Below, in pieces: positions 7,557 to 15,526 of a stretch of DNA of 61,614 bases (its first letter is position 1; each line of letters starts with the position of its first letter). The position numbers and the translations under genes are program-made. Source of the DNA: Bryobacterales bacterium (lineage in GTDB: Bacteria; Acidobacteriota; Terriglobia; Bryobacterales; Bryobacteraceae); NCBI GenBank assembly GCA_947446025.1, contig CANFEY010000024.1, positions 1 through 61,614 of the forward strand, read 5' to 3'. The notes below the pieces were generated by a model. It saw only the letters and a list, made by a program, of their open reading frames with translations, had not been told where the DNA came from and did not search any database.

Positions 7557-10148
7557 CTACTTCACCTTGCGCCGCAACTCGTCGAGGAAGTTGAATAGGA
7601 TGGTGACGTGCGTATCCGGCTTCGCCCCGTCCGCCGGCTCGGCGGGGAGCACGGCGGCCATGCGCTTGCTGTCGGGATGCATCGTGTAGGTCCCGAGCAT
7701 TCCCTGGTCGGTGAGCACCACCTCGGACCACACTCGCGGACGCTCCGGCAGGAAGGCATCGCCCTTGGCCGCGTAGTCGACGGCCATGATCTTTTGTTCC
7801 AGTGACCGGAAGAACAGCGTCTTTCCATCGCGTCCCCACTCCGGGTGCGTGCCTCCGTTGCTCGAGATCTGCCATTGGCCTCCCCTGTCTGGAAACGGAC
7901 GCACGTGGACTTGATACGTTCCGGATTGGTTAGAGCTGTAGGCCAGCCAGCGCCCATCGGGAGAAAACGAAGGATAGCGCTCGTCCGCGGCAGTCTTGAG
8001 AAAGGTCTGGGGTTTTCCGGCTTTCAGCATGGCGCCGTCGTTTTCGATTGGAACCGTGAAGAGATGCCACTGACCGTCAATTACTTGCATGTAGGCTAGA
8101 TGTTTCCCGTCCAGCGATACGGACCACGGAAGTATGTTGGGTTGCGACGGGAGCAGCATCCGCGGCTGGCTGGCACCGTCAGATCGCGTCCAGAAAAGTC
8201 CTCCACTTGCGCGGTATAAAATGAACCGTCCATCCGGCGTCCACACGGGACCTTGCCCCTGGTCGGTGGTCAAACGGATGGATGTGTCCCGCTGCCATTC
8301 GTAGATCCAAATGTCGCTGCTGATTTCCACCGCGATTCGATTGCCGTCCGGCGAGAATTTTGGCCGGATCACGGATTTTGCCAGCAGCGGCGTCTTCTTA
8401 CCGGAGCCCTCCACCCAGATCAGCCGGTCCGATGCCAGGGCGCTCTCTCCGCGGCGGAACACCGCTGTTCCACTCGGGGAGACGTCGAACTGCACAGGCG
8501 CTTGAGCCGCAGTGCCTACAAGCACTCGATCCAGGACCGGTGTGGACTCGCCTTGCACTTCCAGGCGGCCGGCGTCGAAGCGGGTGGCGAAAAGGGATGT
8601 CCCACTCATGTAGAGCAAGAAGCCCAGACCATCCGAAGAGGCTACGTATCTTGGGTTATTGGAGTTGGGAGGGACCAGCAATTTACGGCTGTGTTCCGCG
8701 AACGTCACCCCCGTGATGCCGAGTGCGCTTGTGTTCGTTCCAGATGCAAACAGGACTGCCTTACTGCCCGGAAGAACCTGCGGCCAGAGCTGGTAGGAGT
8801 CCCTTAGCTCCGGCGGGAATGCGAGTTCCTCTTTCCCACTTGCAGCACTCACCCGATAAAGACTGCCGATGGGTTGCGGATTGTACAAGATGTTGCCGTC
8901 GTCACCCCAACTTGCGCCAAACTGATTGCCGGTTGTCGTAGCGAGGCTCACGACGGTGCCTCCCTCCACCGAAACCTTTTTCAATTGGGTCGCGGTGTTG
9001 AACCCGACCCACCGACCGTCGGGTGAAAAGAAGGGAGCACTGCCAGCGTCGGTTCCGGTGATCTCGCGACTTTCCGTTTCATCCAAGCGCCGCGTGAACA
9101 GCTTGTTCTCGGCCATCCAGACCAGCCGGGAACCATCCGGCGAGATCACGACAGTGGGTCCACGGCTCAAGTTCGCCGATGGGGGAGGAGTGAGTTCCAG
9201 GTCGAGCCGCACCAGCGGCTTCAGTTCGGGAGCCTTCGGCCAAAGCGCGAAAGCCGTGCCCACCAGCGCCAGCGTCAACGCTCCCACCGCCACTTTAAGG
9301 TAGGTCAGGCCCTTCGGCCTGACTGTTTCGGAATGACGGGCGGGAACGCCGGTCCCACCTTCCTCCCGCAGTAGCCTCCGAGCATCGCTGATCGAAGCCA
9401 GCCGATGCTTCCGGTCTTTCTCCAAACACCACCCGAGCAGCTTCCGCACCCGCTCAGGCGCAGCCGAAAGGTCAGGCTCTTTATTCAGCACCCCGCCCAA
9501 AATCTCAACCACCGTCTCTCCAGGGAACAACTTCTTCCCCGTCAGCACCTCATGCACCACCACGCCGAAGGACCAGACATCTGCCCGCTTATCCGCGACC
9601 TTCCCCTTGGCCTGTTCCGGCGACATGTACGCCGCGGTCCCCAGAATCGTCCCCTCGACGGTCCCGCCCATGGTGAGCGTGGGCGAATTTTCAGGGTCGT
9701 CAGCCACCGTGGGCTCCATCGCCTTGGCCAGCCCAAAATCCAGAATCTTGACGATGCCCTCGGGAGTGATCTTGACGTTGGCCGGCTTCAAGTCGCGATG
9801 AATGACGTTCTTCTCATGCGCTACTTCGATGCCGTCGATCAGTTGCTCCAGAATCGGCAGCGCGTCGGCGAACTCCATCGGACCCTTCAGGTCCGCGCCT
9901 TCCACGTACTCCATGACCAAGTAGTCCGGCCCGACGTCGTAGAGGTGGCAGATGTTGGTGTGGTTCAGCGAGGCAATGGTGCGCGCCTCACGCGTGAAGC
10001 GCTCACTAAACTTTTCGCCGGAAACTTTGATGGCCACGTCGCGATTCAGGCGCGGATCGTGGGCTCGATACACTTCGCCCATGCCTCCGCGGCCCACGAG
10101 GGCCAGGATGGTGAAAGGTCCGAGCTTGTCACCTTTTGACAGTCGCAT
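7557..10148 (-). CDS. Membrane Ser/Thr protein kinase with PD40 propeller
   Basis: 863 residues. The N-terminal kinase domain has the glycine loop GRGGMGEVY (20-28), Lys41 in VAIKV, catalytic HRDLKPAN (D119) and DFG (137-139), so it is catalytically intact. A juxtamembrane linker is followed by one transmembrane helix (about 283-305). The remainder carries repeated SPDG blades (FFSPDGRWVGFN, FSPDGRWLAYSS) of a TolB/PD40-like beta-propeller facing outward. This fusion is typical of Acidobacteria. The linker before the membrane helix is partly encoded by a hairpin repeat (9304-9323). A paralogue at 29507 is interrupted by a stop codon. Confidence 0.9.
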   Translation of the reverse strand: MRLSKGDKLGPFTILALVGRGGMGEVYRAHDPRLNRDVAIKVSGEKFSERFTREARTIASLNHTNICHLYDVGPDYLVMEYVEGADLKGPMEFADALPILEQLIDGIEVAHEKNVIHRDLKPANVKITPEGIVKILDFGLAKAMEPTVADDPENSPTLTMGGTVEGTILGTAAYMSPEQAKGKVADKRADVWSFGVVVHEVLTGKKLFPGETVVEILGGVLNKEPDLSAAPERVRKLLGWCLEKDRKHRLASISDARRLLREEGGTGVPARHSETVRPKGLTYLKVAVGALTLALVGTAFALWPKAPELKPLVRLDLELTPPPSANLSRGPTVVISPDGSRLVWMAENKLFTRRLDETESREITGTDAGSAPFFSPDGRWVGFNTATQLKKVSVEGGTVVSLATTTGNQFGASWGDDGNILYNPQPIGSLYRVSAASGKEELAFPPELRDSYQLWPQVLPGSKAVLFASGTNTSALGITGVTFAEHSRKLLVPPNSNNPRYVASSDGLGFLLYMSGTSLFATRFDAGRLEVQGESTPVLDRVLVGTAAQAPVQFDVSPSGTAVFRRGESALASDRLIWVEGSGKKTPLLAKSVIRPKFSPDGNRIAVEISSDIWIYEWQRDTSIRLTTDQGQGPVWTPDGRFILYRASGGLFWTRSDGASQPRMLLPSQPNILPWSVSLDGKHLAYMQVIDGQWHLFTVPIENDGAMLKAGKPQTFLKTAADERYPSFSPDGRWLAYSSNQSGTYQVHVRPFPDRGGQWQISSNGGTHPEWGRDGKTLFFRSLEQKIMAVDYAAKGDAFLPERPRVWSEVVLTDQGMLGTYTMHPDSKRMAAVLPAEPADGAKPDTHVTILFNFLDELRRKVK
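9298..9323 (-). repeat. REP-like palindrome inside the kinase linker
   Basis: On the minus strand GTCAGGCC, a 4-nt loop and GGCCTGAC form a perfect 8-bp hairpin followed by CTACCT. It encodes VRPKGLTYL just before the kinase membrane helix. The prmC gene has a similar hairpin with the same CTACCT tail at 22635-22660, so I read both as copies of one dispersed palindromic element tolerated in linkers. Confidence 0.5.
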
Positions 10149-10223
10149 AGGGTCCCAACTAGTTTACTCGATGCGCCAATCCACGGAACTTCGCCCGAGC
10201 CAACCGCGTATCATAGTGTGTAG

Positions 10224-11528
10224 ATGCGCTCTACTCCTAAAAAAGCCCGCCCTTCCAAAGTCCGCGATATCGAGCGCCAAGTCCTCCCCAACGGCATCCG
10301 CGTCGTCACCGAGCGCATGCCCGGGGTGCGTAGCGTGTCCGTCGGCATCTGGGTCGGCACCGGCTCACGCGAGGAAGCCGAGCACGAAGCCGGCATTTCC
10401 CACTTCGTCGAGCACATGGTCTTCAAGGGCACCAAGAAGCGTTCCGCTGAACAGATCGCCCGCTCCGTCGACTCCATCGGCGGCGGGCTCGATGCGTTTA
10501 CCTCAAAAGAAGTGGTCAGCTTCAACGTCAAGGTCCTCGACGAACATCTGCCGGAAGCCTTCGACATCGTCAGCGATCTGGTGCGCAATCCGCTCTTCGA
10601 TTCCAAGGATCTGGAGAAGGAAAAGGGCGTGATCCTGGAAGAGCTCAAGATGGAAGTGGATAATCCGGAGTACATGGCGCATGAACTTTTCTGCAACAAC
10701 TTCTGGAAGGGCCACGGACTGGGGCGCGCGATTCTGGGCACGCGCCAGACCATCCGCAGCTTTGATAGCAGCAAGCTAGATCGCTACTTCCGGGAGATTT
10801 ACTCGCCAGCGAACTTGCTAGTGACAGCGGCGGGTAATCTGAAGCACAAAGACCTAATGCGGCTCGCCGAGGACCACCTGGGTGATCTGAAGCCGCGCAA
10901 GGCCCGGGGCCTGGGCGCTGTTCCGTCGCCGCATGCGCCGTTGGTGTTCAAGGACCGCAAGACGGTGGAACAGGTTCACCTCTTTGTCGGCGTGCCTGCA
11001 ATTGCCATGCCCGACGAATCGCGTTTCGCCTGCTATATCCTCAACGCAATCCTGGGCGGCGGCATGAGTTCCCGGCTATTCCAGAACATCCGCGAGAAGC
11101 AGGGCCTGGCGTATTCCGTCTACAGTGAGCTGGCCCTCTATCGTGACGCGGGCTGCATGATTGTCTACGCGGGGACTTCGATGCGCACGGCGGAAAAGGT
11201 GATCAAGTCCATCGCCAACGAACTTCACGAAGCGGCGGTAAAGCGCGTCAGCGACGAAGAACTGCGGCGAGCGAAAGATCATCTGAAGGGGTCGATTGTG
11301 CTGGGCCTCGAAAGCACCTCGTCGCGGATGGCGAACTTGGCCCGGCAGGAAAGCTACTTCGGGCGCTTCATGTCCATGGATGAGATGCTGCAGCGCGTGG
11401 AGCAGGTGACCGCCGACGAAGTGCAGACTCTGGCGCAGCGGTTCTTCCAGCCGAAGCAGATTGCGGTGGCCATGCTGGGTCCGCTGGGCGGCTTCAAGGT
11501 GCGGCGGCAAGACTTACTGGTGCAATGA
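10224..11528 (+). CDS. M16 family zinc metallopeptidase
   Basis: 434 residues of the processing-peptidase type. The inverted zinc motif HxxEH is present at residues 60-64 (HFVEHMVFKGT), with further acidic residues of the third ligand region downstream (EELKMEVDNPEYMAHE). The C-terminal half is the second M16 domain (GLAYSVYSELALYRDAG). There is no signal peptide, so it is probably cytoplasmic and degrades peptides. It is divergent from the kinase at 10148, with the two promoters sharing about 75 bp. The following gene starts within its stop codon (ATGA). Confidence 0.9.
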   Translation: MRSTPKKARPSKVRDIERQVLPNGIRVVTERMPGVRSVSVGIWVGTGSREEAEHEAGISHFVEHMVFKGTKKRSAEQIARSVDSIGGGLDAFTSKEVVSFNVKVLDEHLPEAFDIVSDLVRNPLFDSKDLEKEKGVILEELKMEVDNPEYMAHELFCNNFWKGHGLGRAILGTRQTIRSFDSSKLDRYFREIYSPANLLVTAAGNLKHKDLMRLAEDHLGDLKPRKARGLGAVPSPHAPLVFKDRKTVEQVHLFVGVPAIAMPDESRFACYILNAILGGGMSSRLFQNIREKQGLAYSVYSELALYRDAGCMIVYAGTSMRTAEKVIKSIANELHEAAVKRVSDEELRRAKDHLKGSIVLGLESTSSRMANLARQESYFGRFMSMDEMLQRVEQVTADEVQTLAQRFFQPKQIAVAMLGPLGGFKVRRQDLLVQ

Positions 11529-12322
11529 AACGAATCCTACTGGCGTTGGCGTTCGCTGGGTTGTCGTTCGGGCTGGATATTTCCACGCTTACGCCGCGCG
11601 GCTATGTCAACGACTTCGCGGGCGCGCTCGACCCCGCCTCCGCCGCGCAGATTGAGACCTACTGCGCCAACGTGGAGCGGGCCACCGGTGCGCAGTTCGC
11701 GGTGGTGCTGGTCAAGTCGCTCGACGAGGACACGGTCGAAGACGTCTCGGTGCGGTTGTTCGAGAAGTGGGGCATCGGCAAAAAGGGCACCGACGAGGGA
11801 CTGCTCATTTTCTTCGCCATCAACGACCGCAAGAACCGCATCGAAGTCGGTTACGGACTCGAGCCCATCATCACCGACGGTCAAGCCGGTGACGTGCTGC
11901 GTTCCATCCGCCCCATCCTGCGGCAGGGCGACTACGCCGGAGCCATCTACACCGCGGTGCAGCAGCTCGGCGCCCGCATCGCCCAGGAAAAGGGCGTCAC
12001 GATTGATGGGCAGGCCCCGGTGCGGCAGCAGCGGGCACCCGGAATCCCGCCTGTGTTGATCATCGGGCTCATCTTTGCGGTAATCGGGATTCTCTCCGCG
12101 TTCGGCGGCGGACGCCGTGGAGGGGGGCCGGGCAGTGGCGGCGACATCCTGGCGGGTCTGATTCTCGGACACATGCTTGGCGGCGGCAGGCGCGGCAGCG
12201 GATGGTCCAGCGGCGGATTCGGCGGTTCCGGAGGCGGTGGCGGCGGCTGGTCCGGCGGTGGCGGCTTCGGAGGATTTGGCGGCGGCGGCTCAGGCGGCGG
12301 CGGGGCTTCCGGAGGTTGGTAA
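11525..12322 (+). CDS. TPM domain membrane protein with glycine-rich tail
   Basis: 265 residues. A signal peptide (MKRILLALAFAGLSFG) precedes an extracytoplasmic TPM (YgcG/Psb32-like) domain, about 28-165, with PRGYVNDFAGALD and a later EVGYGLEPIITD. A membrane helix (about 175-195) follows, and the C-terminal 70 residues are nearly all Gly and Ser, ending GGASGGW. This domain order is typical of TPM proteins encoded beside LemA, which lies two genes downstream. The start overlaps the M16 peptidase stop. Role unknown; photosystem II repair and phosphatase activities are known only for distant relatives. Confidence 0.85.
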   Translation: MKRILLALAFAGLSFGLDISTLTPRGYVNDFAGALDPASAAQIETYCANVERATGAQFAVVLVKSLDEDTVEDVSVRLFEKWGIGKKGTDEGLLIFFAINDRKNRIEVGYGLEPIITDGQAGDVLRSIRPILRQGDYAGAIYTAVQQLGARIAQEKGVTIDGQAPVRQQRAPGIPPVLIIGLIFAVIGILSAFGGGRRGGGPGSGGDILAGLILGHMLGGGRRGSGWSSGGFGGSGGGGGGWSGGGGFGGFGGGGSGGGGASGGW

Positions 12323-12339
12323 CGACGGGGAGGCTGGTG

Positions 12340-13047
12340 ATGAGTCCATTAGAACAATTAGTGCCGAAATTGGAAGCAGCCTTCAGCGGGCGGCTGGTGT
12401 CCGTGCTGCTGTATGGTTCGGCCGCGGCACCGGGACAGAGCGACAGATTTTCTGATCTCAACATCCTCTGCGTCCTCAAGGAAATTACGCCGCGCGAACT
12501 GGCGGACGGCGAACCCATCCTGCGCTGGTGGCGGGAACTCGGCAATCCCTCGCCGCTGCTGATGAGCGAAGAAGAAGTCAGCAACTCCGCCGACAGTTTC
12601 CCCATCGAGTTCCGCGACATGCAGCAGCGGCGGCGCGTGCTGTTCGGACCCGATCCCATCGCGGACCTGGTGGTACACGACACCCAATACCGCACCCAGG
12701 TGGAGCACGAACTCCGCAGCAACCTCCTCCGTCTGCGGCAAGGCGGCGCGGGCGTGCTGTCCGACTCCACGGCGCTGTTGTCCCTCTGCGTCGATTCGGT
12801 CTCGACGTTTTGCGTGCTCGGCCGTCACGCGCTGGCGCTGGCCGGAGTTACCCCGGCGGACGACCGGCGTAGGGTGGTGCGCCAGCTCGCGGAAACCATC
12901 CCCGCGGACATGGCGGCAATTGAATCCTTGCTCGACATCCGGGAATCCAAGAAAACGAGCGTGCCCGCGGCGGCGGAACTTTTTGCGCAGTATCTCGTTT
13001 CTATTGGTAGGTTGGTGGTATTCGTCGACGGCTTGAAACACGGATAA
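12340..13047 (+). CDS. Nucleotidyltransferase-fold protein, catalytic motif altered
   Basis: 235 residues; ATG preceded by GGGGAGG. The N-terminus holds the polymerase-beta-like signature VLLYGSAAAPGQSDRFSDLN. The GS is intact but the DxD pair reads DLN, so the second metal-binding Asp is replaced. The rest is helical and could bind a substrate or partner. It lies between the TPM gene and lemA, 17 and 21 nt from each, suggesting one transcript. It may be an inactive or modified transferase; partner and substrate unknown. Confidence 0.65.
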   Translation: MSPLEQLVPKLEAAFSGRLVSVLLYGSAAAPGQSDRFSDLNILCVLKEITPRELADGEPILRWWRELGNPSPLLMSEEEVSNSADSFPIEFRDMQQRRRVLFGPDPIADLVVHDTQYRTQVEHELRSNLLRLRQGGAGVLSDSTALLSLCVDSVSTFCVLGRHALALAGVTPADDRRRVVRQLAETIPADMAAIESLLDIRESKKTSVPAAAELFAQYLVSIGRLVVFVDGLKHG

Positions 13048-13068
13048 TAGGAAGCGCGGAGAACAAAC

Positions 13069-13635
13069 ATGAAAACAGGTTGGATCGTAGCGGGTGTGAT
13101 CGTTCTGGCGGCCCTGGTGATGGGCAGCAGCTTGATGGGATCGCGGAATGATCTGGTGACGCAGCGCGAGGAGTACCGCGGCGCGTTCAAGCAGGTGGAC
13201 GTCGATTTGCAACGGCGTTTGGATCTGATCCCGAACCTGGTGGAAACCGTCAAGGGCTTCGCGGCGCAAGAGAAATCGGTGCTGGAGTCGATCGCCAACG
13301 CGCGCGCGCAGATGGCGGGCGCGAAGACTCCGGCCGAGCGCATTGCTGGGAATTCGCAACTGGAAGGCGCGCTGAGCCGTTTGCTGGTGGTGGTGGAGAA
13401 TTATCCGCAGCTCAAGTCGAACGAGAATTTCCAGCGTTTGCAGGACCAGCTGGAGGGCACGGAAAACCGCATCGCGGTGTCGCGCCAGCGTTACAACAAG
13501 GCGGTGCAGACCTACAACACGAACATCGAACTATTTCCCAAAAACGTCGCTGCTTCCATGTTCGGCTTCACCCGTGAAGATGCGTACTTCAATGCCGACC
13601 CCGCAGCCAAGCAGGCCCCCAAAGTAGCGTTCTAA
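13069..13635 (+). CDS. lemA: LemA family protein
   Basis: 188 residues: one N-terminal membrane helix (about 4-22) then the long helical LemA domain with QREEYRGAFKQVDVDLQRR, LIPNLVETVKGFA and the conserved C-terminal YNTNIELFPKNVAASMFGF. LemA proteins sit in the inner membrane with the helical domain outside the cytoplasm; their function is poorly known, but they are often encoded with TPM proteins, as here. No oddities seen. Confidence 0.9.
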   Translation: MKTGWIVAGVIVLAALVMGSSLMGSRNDLVTQREEYRGAFKQVDVDLQRRLDLIPNLVETVKGFAAQEKSVLESIANARAQMAGAKTPAERIAGNSQLEGALSRLLVVVENYPQLKSNENFQRLQDQLEGTENRIAVSRQRYNKAVQTYNTNIELFPKNVAASMFGFTREDAYFNADPAAKQAPKVAF

Positions 13636-13785
13636 TGCCCGGCTGGCAGCTAGCCCAGATGAATGTGGCGCAAGCCCGCTGGGCGGCGGAGCGCGCGGAG
13701 ATGGCGGAGTCGGCTGCAGAGGTTGCGGGCGGAGGGGCCTGGGCCGGATGCGTTCACCTTTGCTTCGGTGTTTTATAGAGGATAA
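13635..13785 (+). pseudogene. Internally deleted DUF3291 remnant
   Basis: The first frame opens MPGWQLAQMNVAQARW, which matches the start of DUF3291 proteins. After about 30 codons the +1 frame continues as RLQRLRAEGPGPDAFTFASVF, which matches the end of the same family (xLRAxGPTPxAFTF). The middle (about 80 residues) is missing and the ends are out of frame, so I read it as an internally deleted gene. The ATG overlaps the lemA stop codon. Confidence 0.5.
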
Positions 13786-13789
13786 AATA

Positions 13790-13827
13790 TTGTCTTTTTG
13801 TAGCGAATTGTCGCTACAATAGATAAT
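13790..13827 (+). promoter_or_regulatory. hipBA promoter with palindromic operator
   Basis: A perfect inverted repeat TTGTAGCGA-ATTG-TCGCTACAA spans 13798-13819. A candidate -35 (TTGTCT, 13790) and -10 (TACAAT, 13815) flank and overlap it, so HipB binding would block polymerase. The -10 lies only 7 bases before the ATG at 13828 and no ribosome binding site is visible, so the transcript may be leaderless. The 19-bp spacer is longer than ideal. Confidence 0.65.
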
Positions 13828-14139
13828 ATGATAGCGACTTCATCCAAGAGTCCTGGAGATGTGCTCCAGGATCTCGCGGGTCGTTTCAAAGCCAAGCGCC
13901 TGGCCTTGAACCTAACGCAAGAGGGACTCGCGGAACGCTCCGGCGTGAGCTGGGGCTCGCTCAAGCGCTTTGAACGGACGGGTCTAATTGCGCTCGATGC
14001 TCTTTTGCGGCTCGCCTTGGTCTTGCACTGCCTCGATGATTTTGAGCAAGTCTGTGTGCCGCATGCCGCGGCTGAAACGCGGTCTTTGGATGAGATCCTC
14101 AGCGAACGCAAGCCGCGCCGCAAGGGCCGCATCAAATGA
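13828..14139 (+). CDS. hipB: HipB-like HTH antitoxin
   Basis: 103 residues with an XRE-type helix-turn-helix at about 15-70 (LAGRFKAKRLALNLTQEGLA and SWGSLKRFERTG) and a basic C-terminal tail ending ERKPRRKGRIK. It should bind the palindrome just upstream and neutralise HipA. The stop overlaps the hipA start (ATGA). The ATG directly follows the promoter -10 region. Confidence 0.85.
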   Translation: MIATSSKSPGDVLQDLAGRFKAKRLALNLTQEGLAERSGVSWGSLKRFERTGLIALDALLRLALVLHCLDDFEQVCVPHAAAETRSLDEILSERKPRRKGRIK

Positions 14140-15362
14140 ATTACACTCCGACGGACTTGCTGACGGTCTACTTGGCCGGGGCCGAACGCCTCAAAGTGGG
14201 GCGCTTGGCGGCTTGCAACCGGCAAATCCTGTTCGAGTATGATCCGGCCTTCGTCTCTTCAGGCATCGAGATTTCGCCCTTCAAACTGCCGTTGCAGCCA
14301 AGAGTCTCCGTCTGCCCGGATACGGTGTTCGGCGGCTTGTATGGCGTCTTCAATGACAGCTTGCCGGATGGCTGGGGGCGGCTGCTGCTGGATCGAACGG
14401 TGGAGCAATACGGGGTCAACCGGCATCAGTTGAGCTTGCTGGACCGCCTCGCGTATGTCGGTGAGCATGGCATGGGCGCGCTTGCCTACCAGCCTGACAA
14501 GAGCGCGACGCTGACGCCGGACACCCGTCACTTGGTTCTCGACCGGCTCGCGGAGGAGTCGGCGATCATGCTGGCCGGAGAGAACGAGGAAGTCTTTGAA
14601 GAACTGCTCCGCCTGAACGGTTCCTCGGCGGGTGCGCGCCCTAAGATTGTGGCGCAGGTGAGCGCTGACAGGAAGAAGATCATTCACGGCGAACAGGCGT
14701 TGCAGCCGGGCCACAGTCACTGGCTGATCAAGTTTGCGATGGAGCAAGAGGCTCGCGACGTTGGAAGGGTCGAGTACGCCTACAGCTTGATGGCCCGCGA
14801 CGCAGGGCTCGATATGCCGGAGGCGCATCTTTTCAAGACGAAGAAGCGGGCCTGCTTTGGAACCCAACGTTTTGACCGTCAGGGTGGGCAGCGGGTGCAT
14901 GTCCACAGCCTGTCGGGCTTGATCCATGCCGACCATCGGACGCCCAGCGTCGACTATGACACGGTGCTGCGAGTGACGCTGCTGTTGACCCAGAACATGG
15001 TCGCAGTGGAGCGGGCGTATGCACTGGCTTGTTTCAATGTTCTCGCGCATAACCGGGACGACCACGCCAAGAACATTTCTTTTTTGTTGACGGATCGCAA
15101 TGAGTGGACGCTTGCCCCGGTGTATGACTTGACGTTTTCCTTTGGGCCGGGGGGAGAGCAGAGCACAGTGGTGATGGGCGAGGGCCGCAGCCCCGGTATT
15201 GCGCAGCTGACGGCGCTCGGGAAGAAACACGGGCTTAAGAAGGCATCCGAAATCCTACGGCGTGTGCAGGGCGCGATTTCGAGGTGGGGTGTTCATGCGG
15301 ATGAAGCTGGCCTTGGTGATCGGTCCGCGAAGAGCATCGCCGCTTACTTTGTTGGTTCTTAG
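14136..15362 (+). CDS. hipA: HipA-like Ser/Thr kinase toxin
   Basis: 408 residues, the usual length. The N-terminal subdomain (VYLAGAERLKVGRLA, FSLP-like region FNDSLPDGWG) precedes the kinase core with GSSAGARPK, and the catalytic HNRDDHAKNISFLL holds the Asp and Asn of the active site, followed by the metal-binding Asp in YDLTFS. HipA kinases phosphorylate aminoacyl-tRNA synthetases or related targets and slow growth. All key residues appear intact. The stop codon overlaps tail-to-tail with the converging YbdD gene. Confidence 0.9.
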   Translation: MNYTPTDLLTVYLAGAERLKVGRLAACNRQILFEYDPAFVSSGIEISPFKLPLQPRVSVCPDTVFGGLYGVFNDSLPDGWGRLLLDRTVEQYGVNRHQLSLLDRLAYVGEHGMGALAYQPDKSATLTPDTRHLVLDRLAEESAIMLAGENEEVFEELLRLNGSSAGARPKIVAQVSADRKKIIHGEQALQPGHSHWLIKFAMEQEARDVGRVEYAYSLMARDAGLDMPEAHLFKTKKRACFGTQRFDRQGGQRVHVHSLSGLIHADHRTPSVDYDTVLRVTLLLTQNMVAVERAYALACFNVLAHNRDDHAKNISFLLTDRNEWTLAPVYDLTFSFGPGGEQSTVVMGEGRSPGIAQLTALGKKHGLKKASEILRRVQGAISRWGVHADEAGLGDRSAKSIAAYFVGS

Positions 15363-15526
15363 CAACACCGGCCGCGGCGGGATTTCGCCCGCCAGTGCTC
15401 ATCCTGGAACTCGCGCCAGGCGGTGGGGGAGTGCTCTACGCCGTGGGCTGTCAGAAAACGGCGGTACGCTGTCTGGTCAGAGAGTTCGTCCAGGATGCCG
15501 CGGAGGATCTCTAGCAGGCGCTTCAT
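15359..15526 (-). CDS. YbdD/YjiX (DUF466) small CstA partner
   Basis: 55 residues: MKRLLEILRGILDELSDQ, then YRRFLTAHGVEHSPTAWREF and the family-typical RCC ending. These small proteins are encoded directly after CstA/BtsT transporters and are needed for, or modulate, transport. The ATG overlaps the CstA stop (ATGA), so synthesis is coupled. Its stop codon overlaps the end of hipA by 4 nt in a convergent arrangement, with no terminator in between. Confidence 0.85.
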   Translation of the reverse strand: MKRLLEILRGILDELSDQTAYRRFLTAHGVEHSPTAWREFQDEHWRAKSRRGRCC

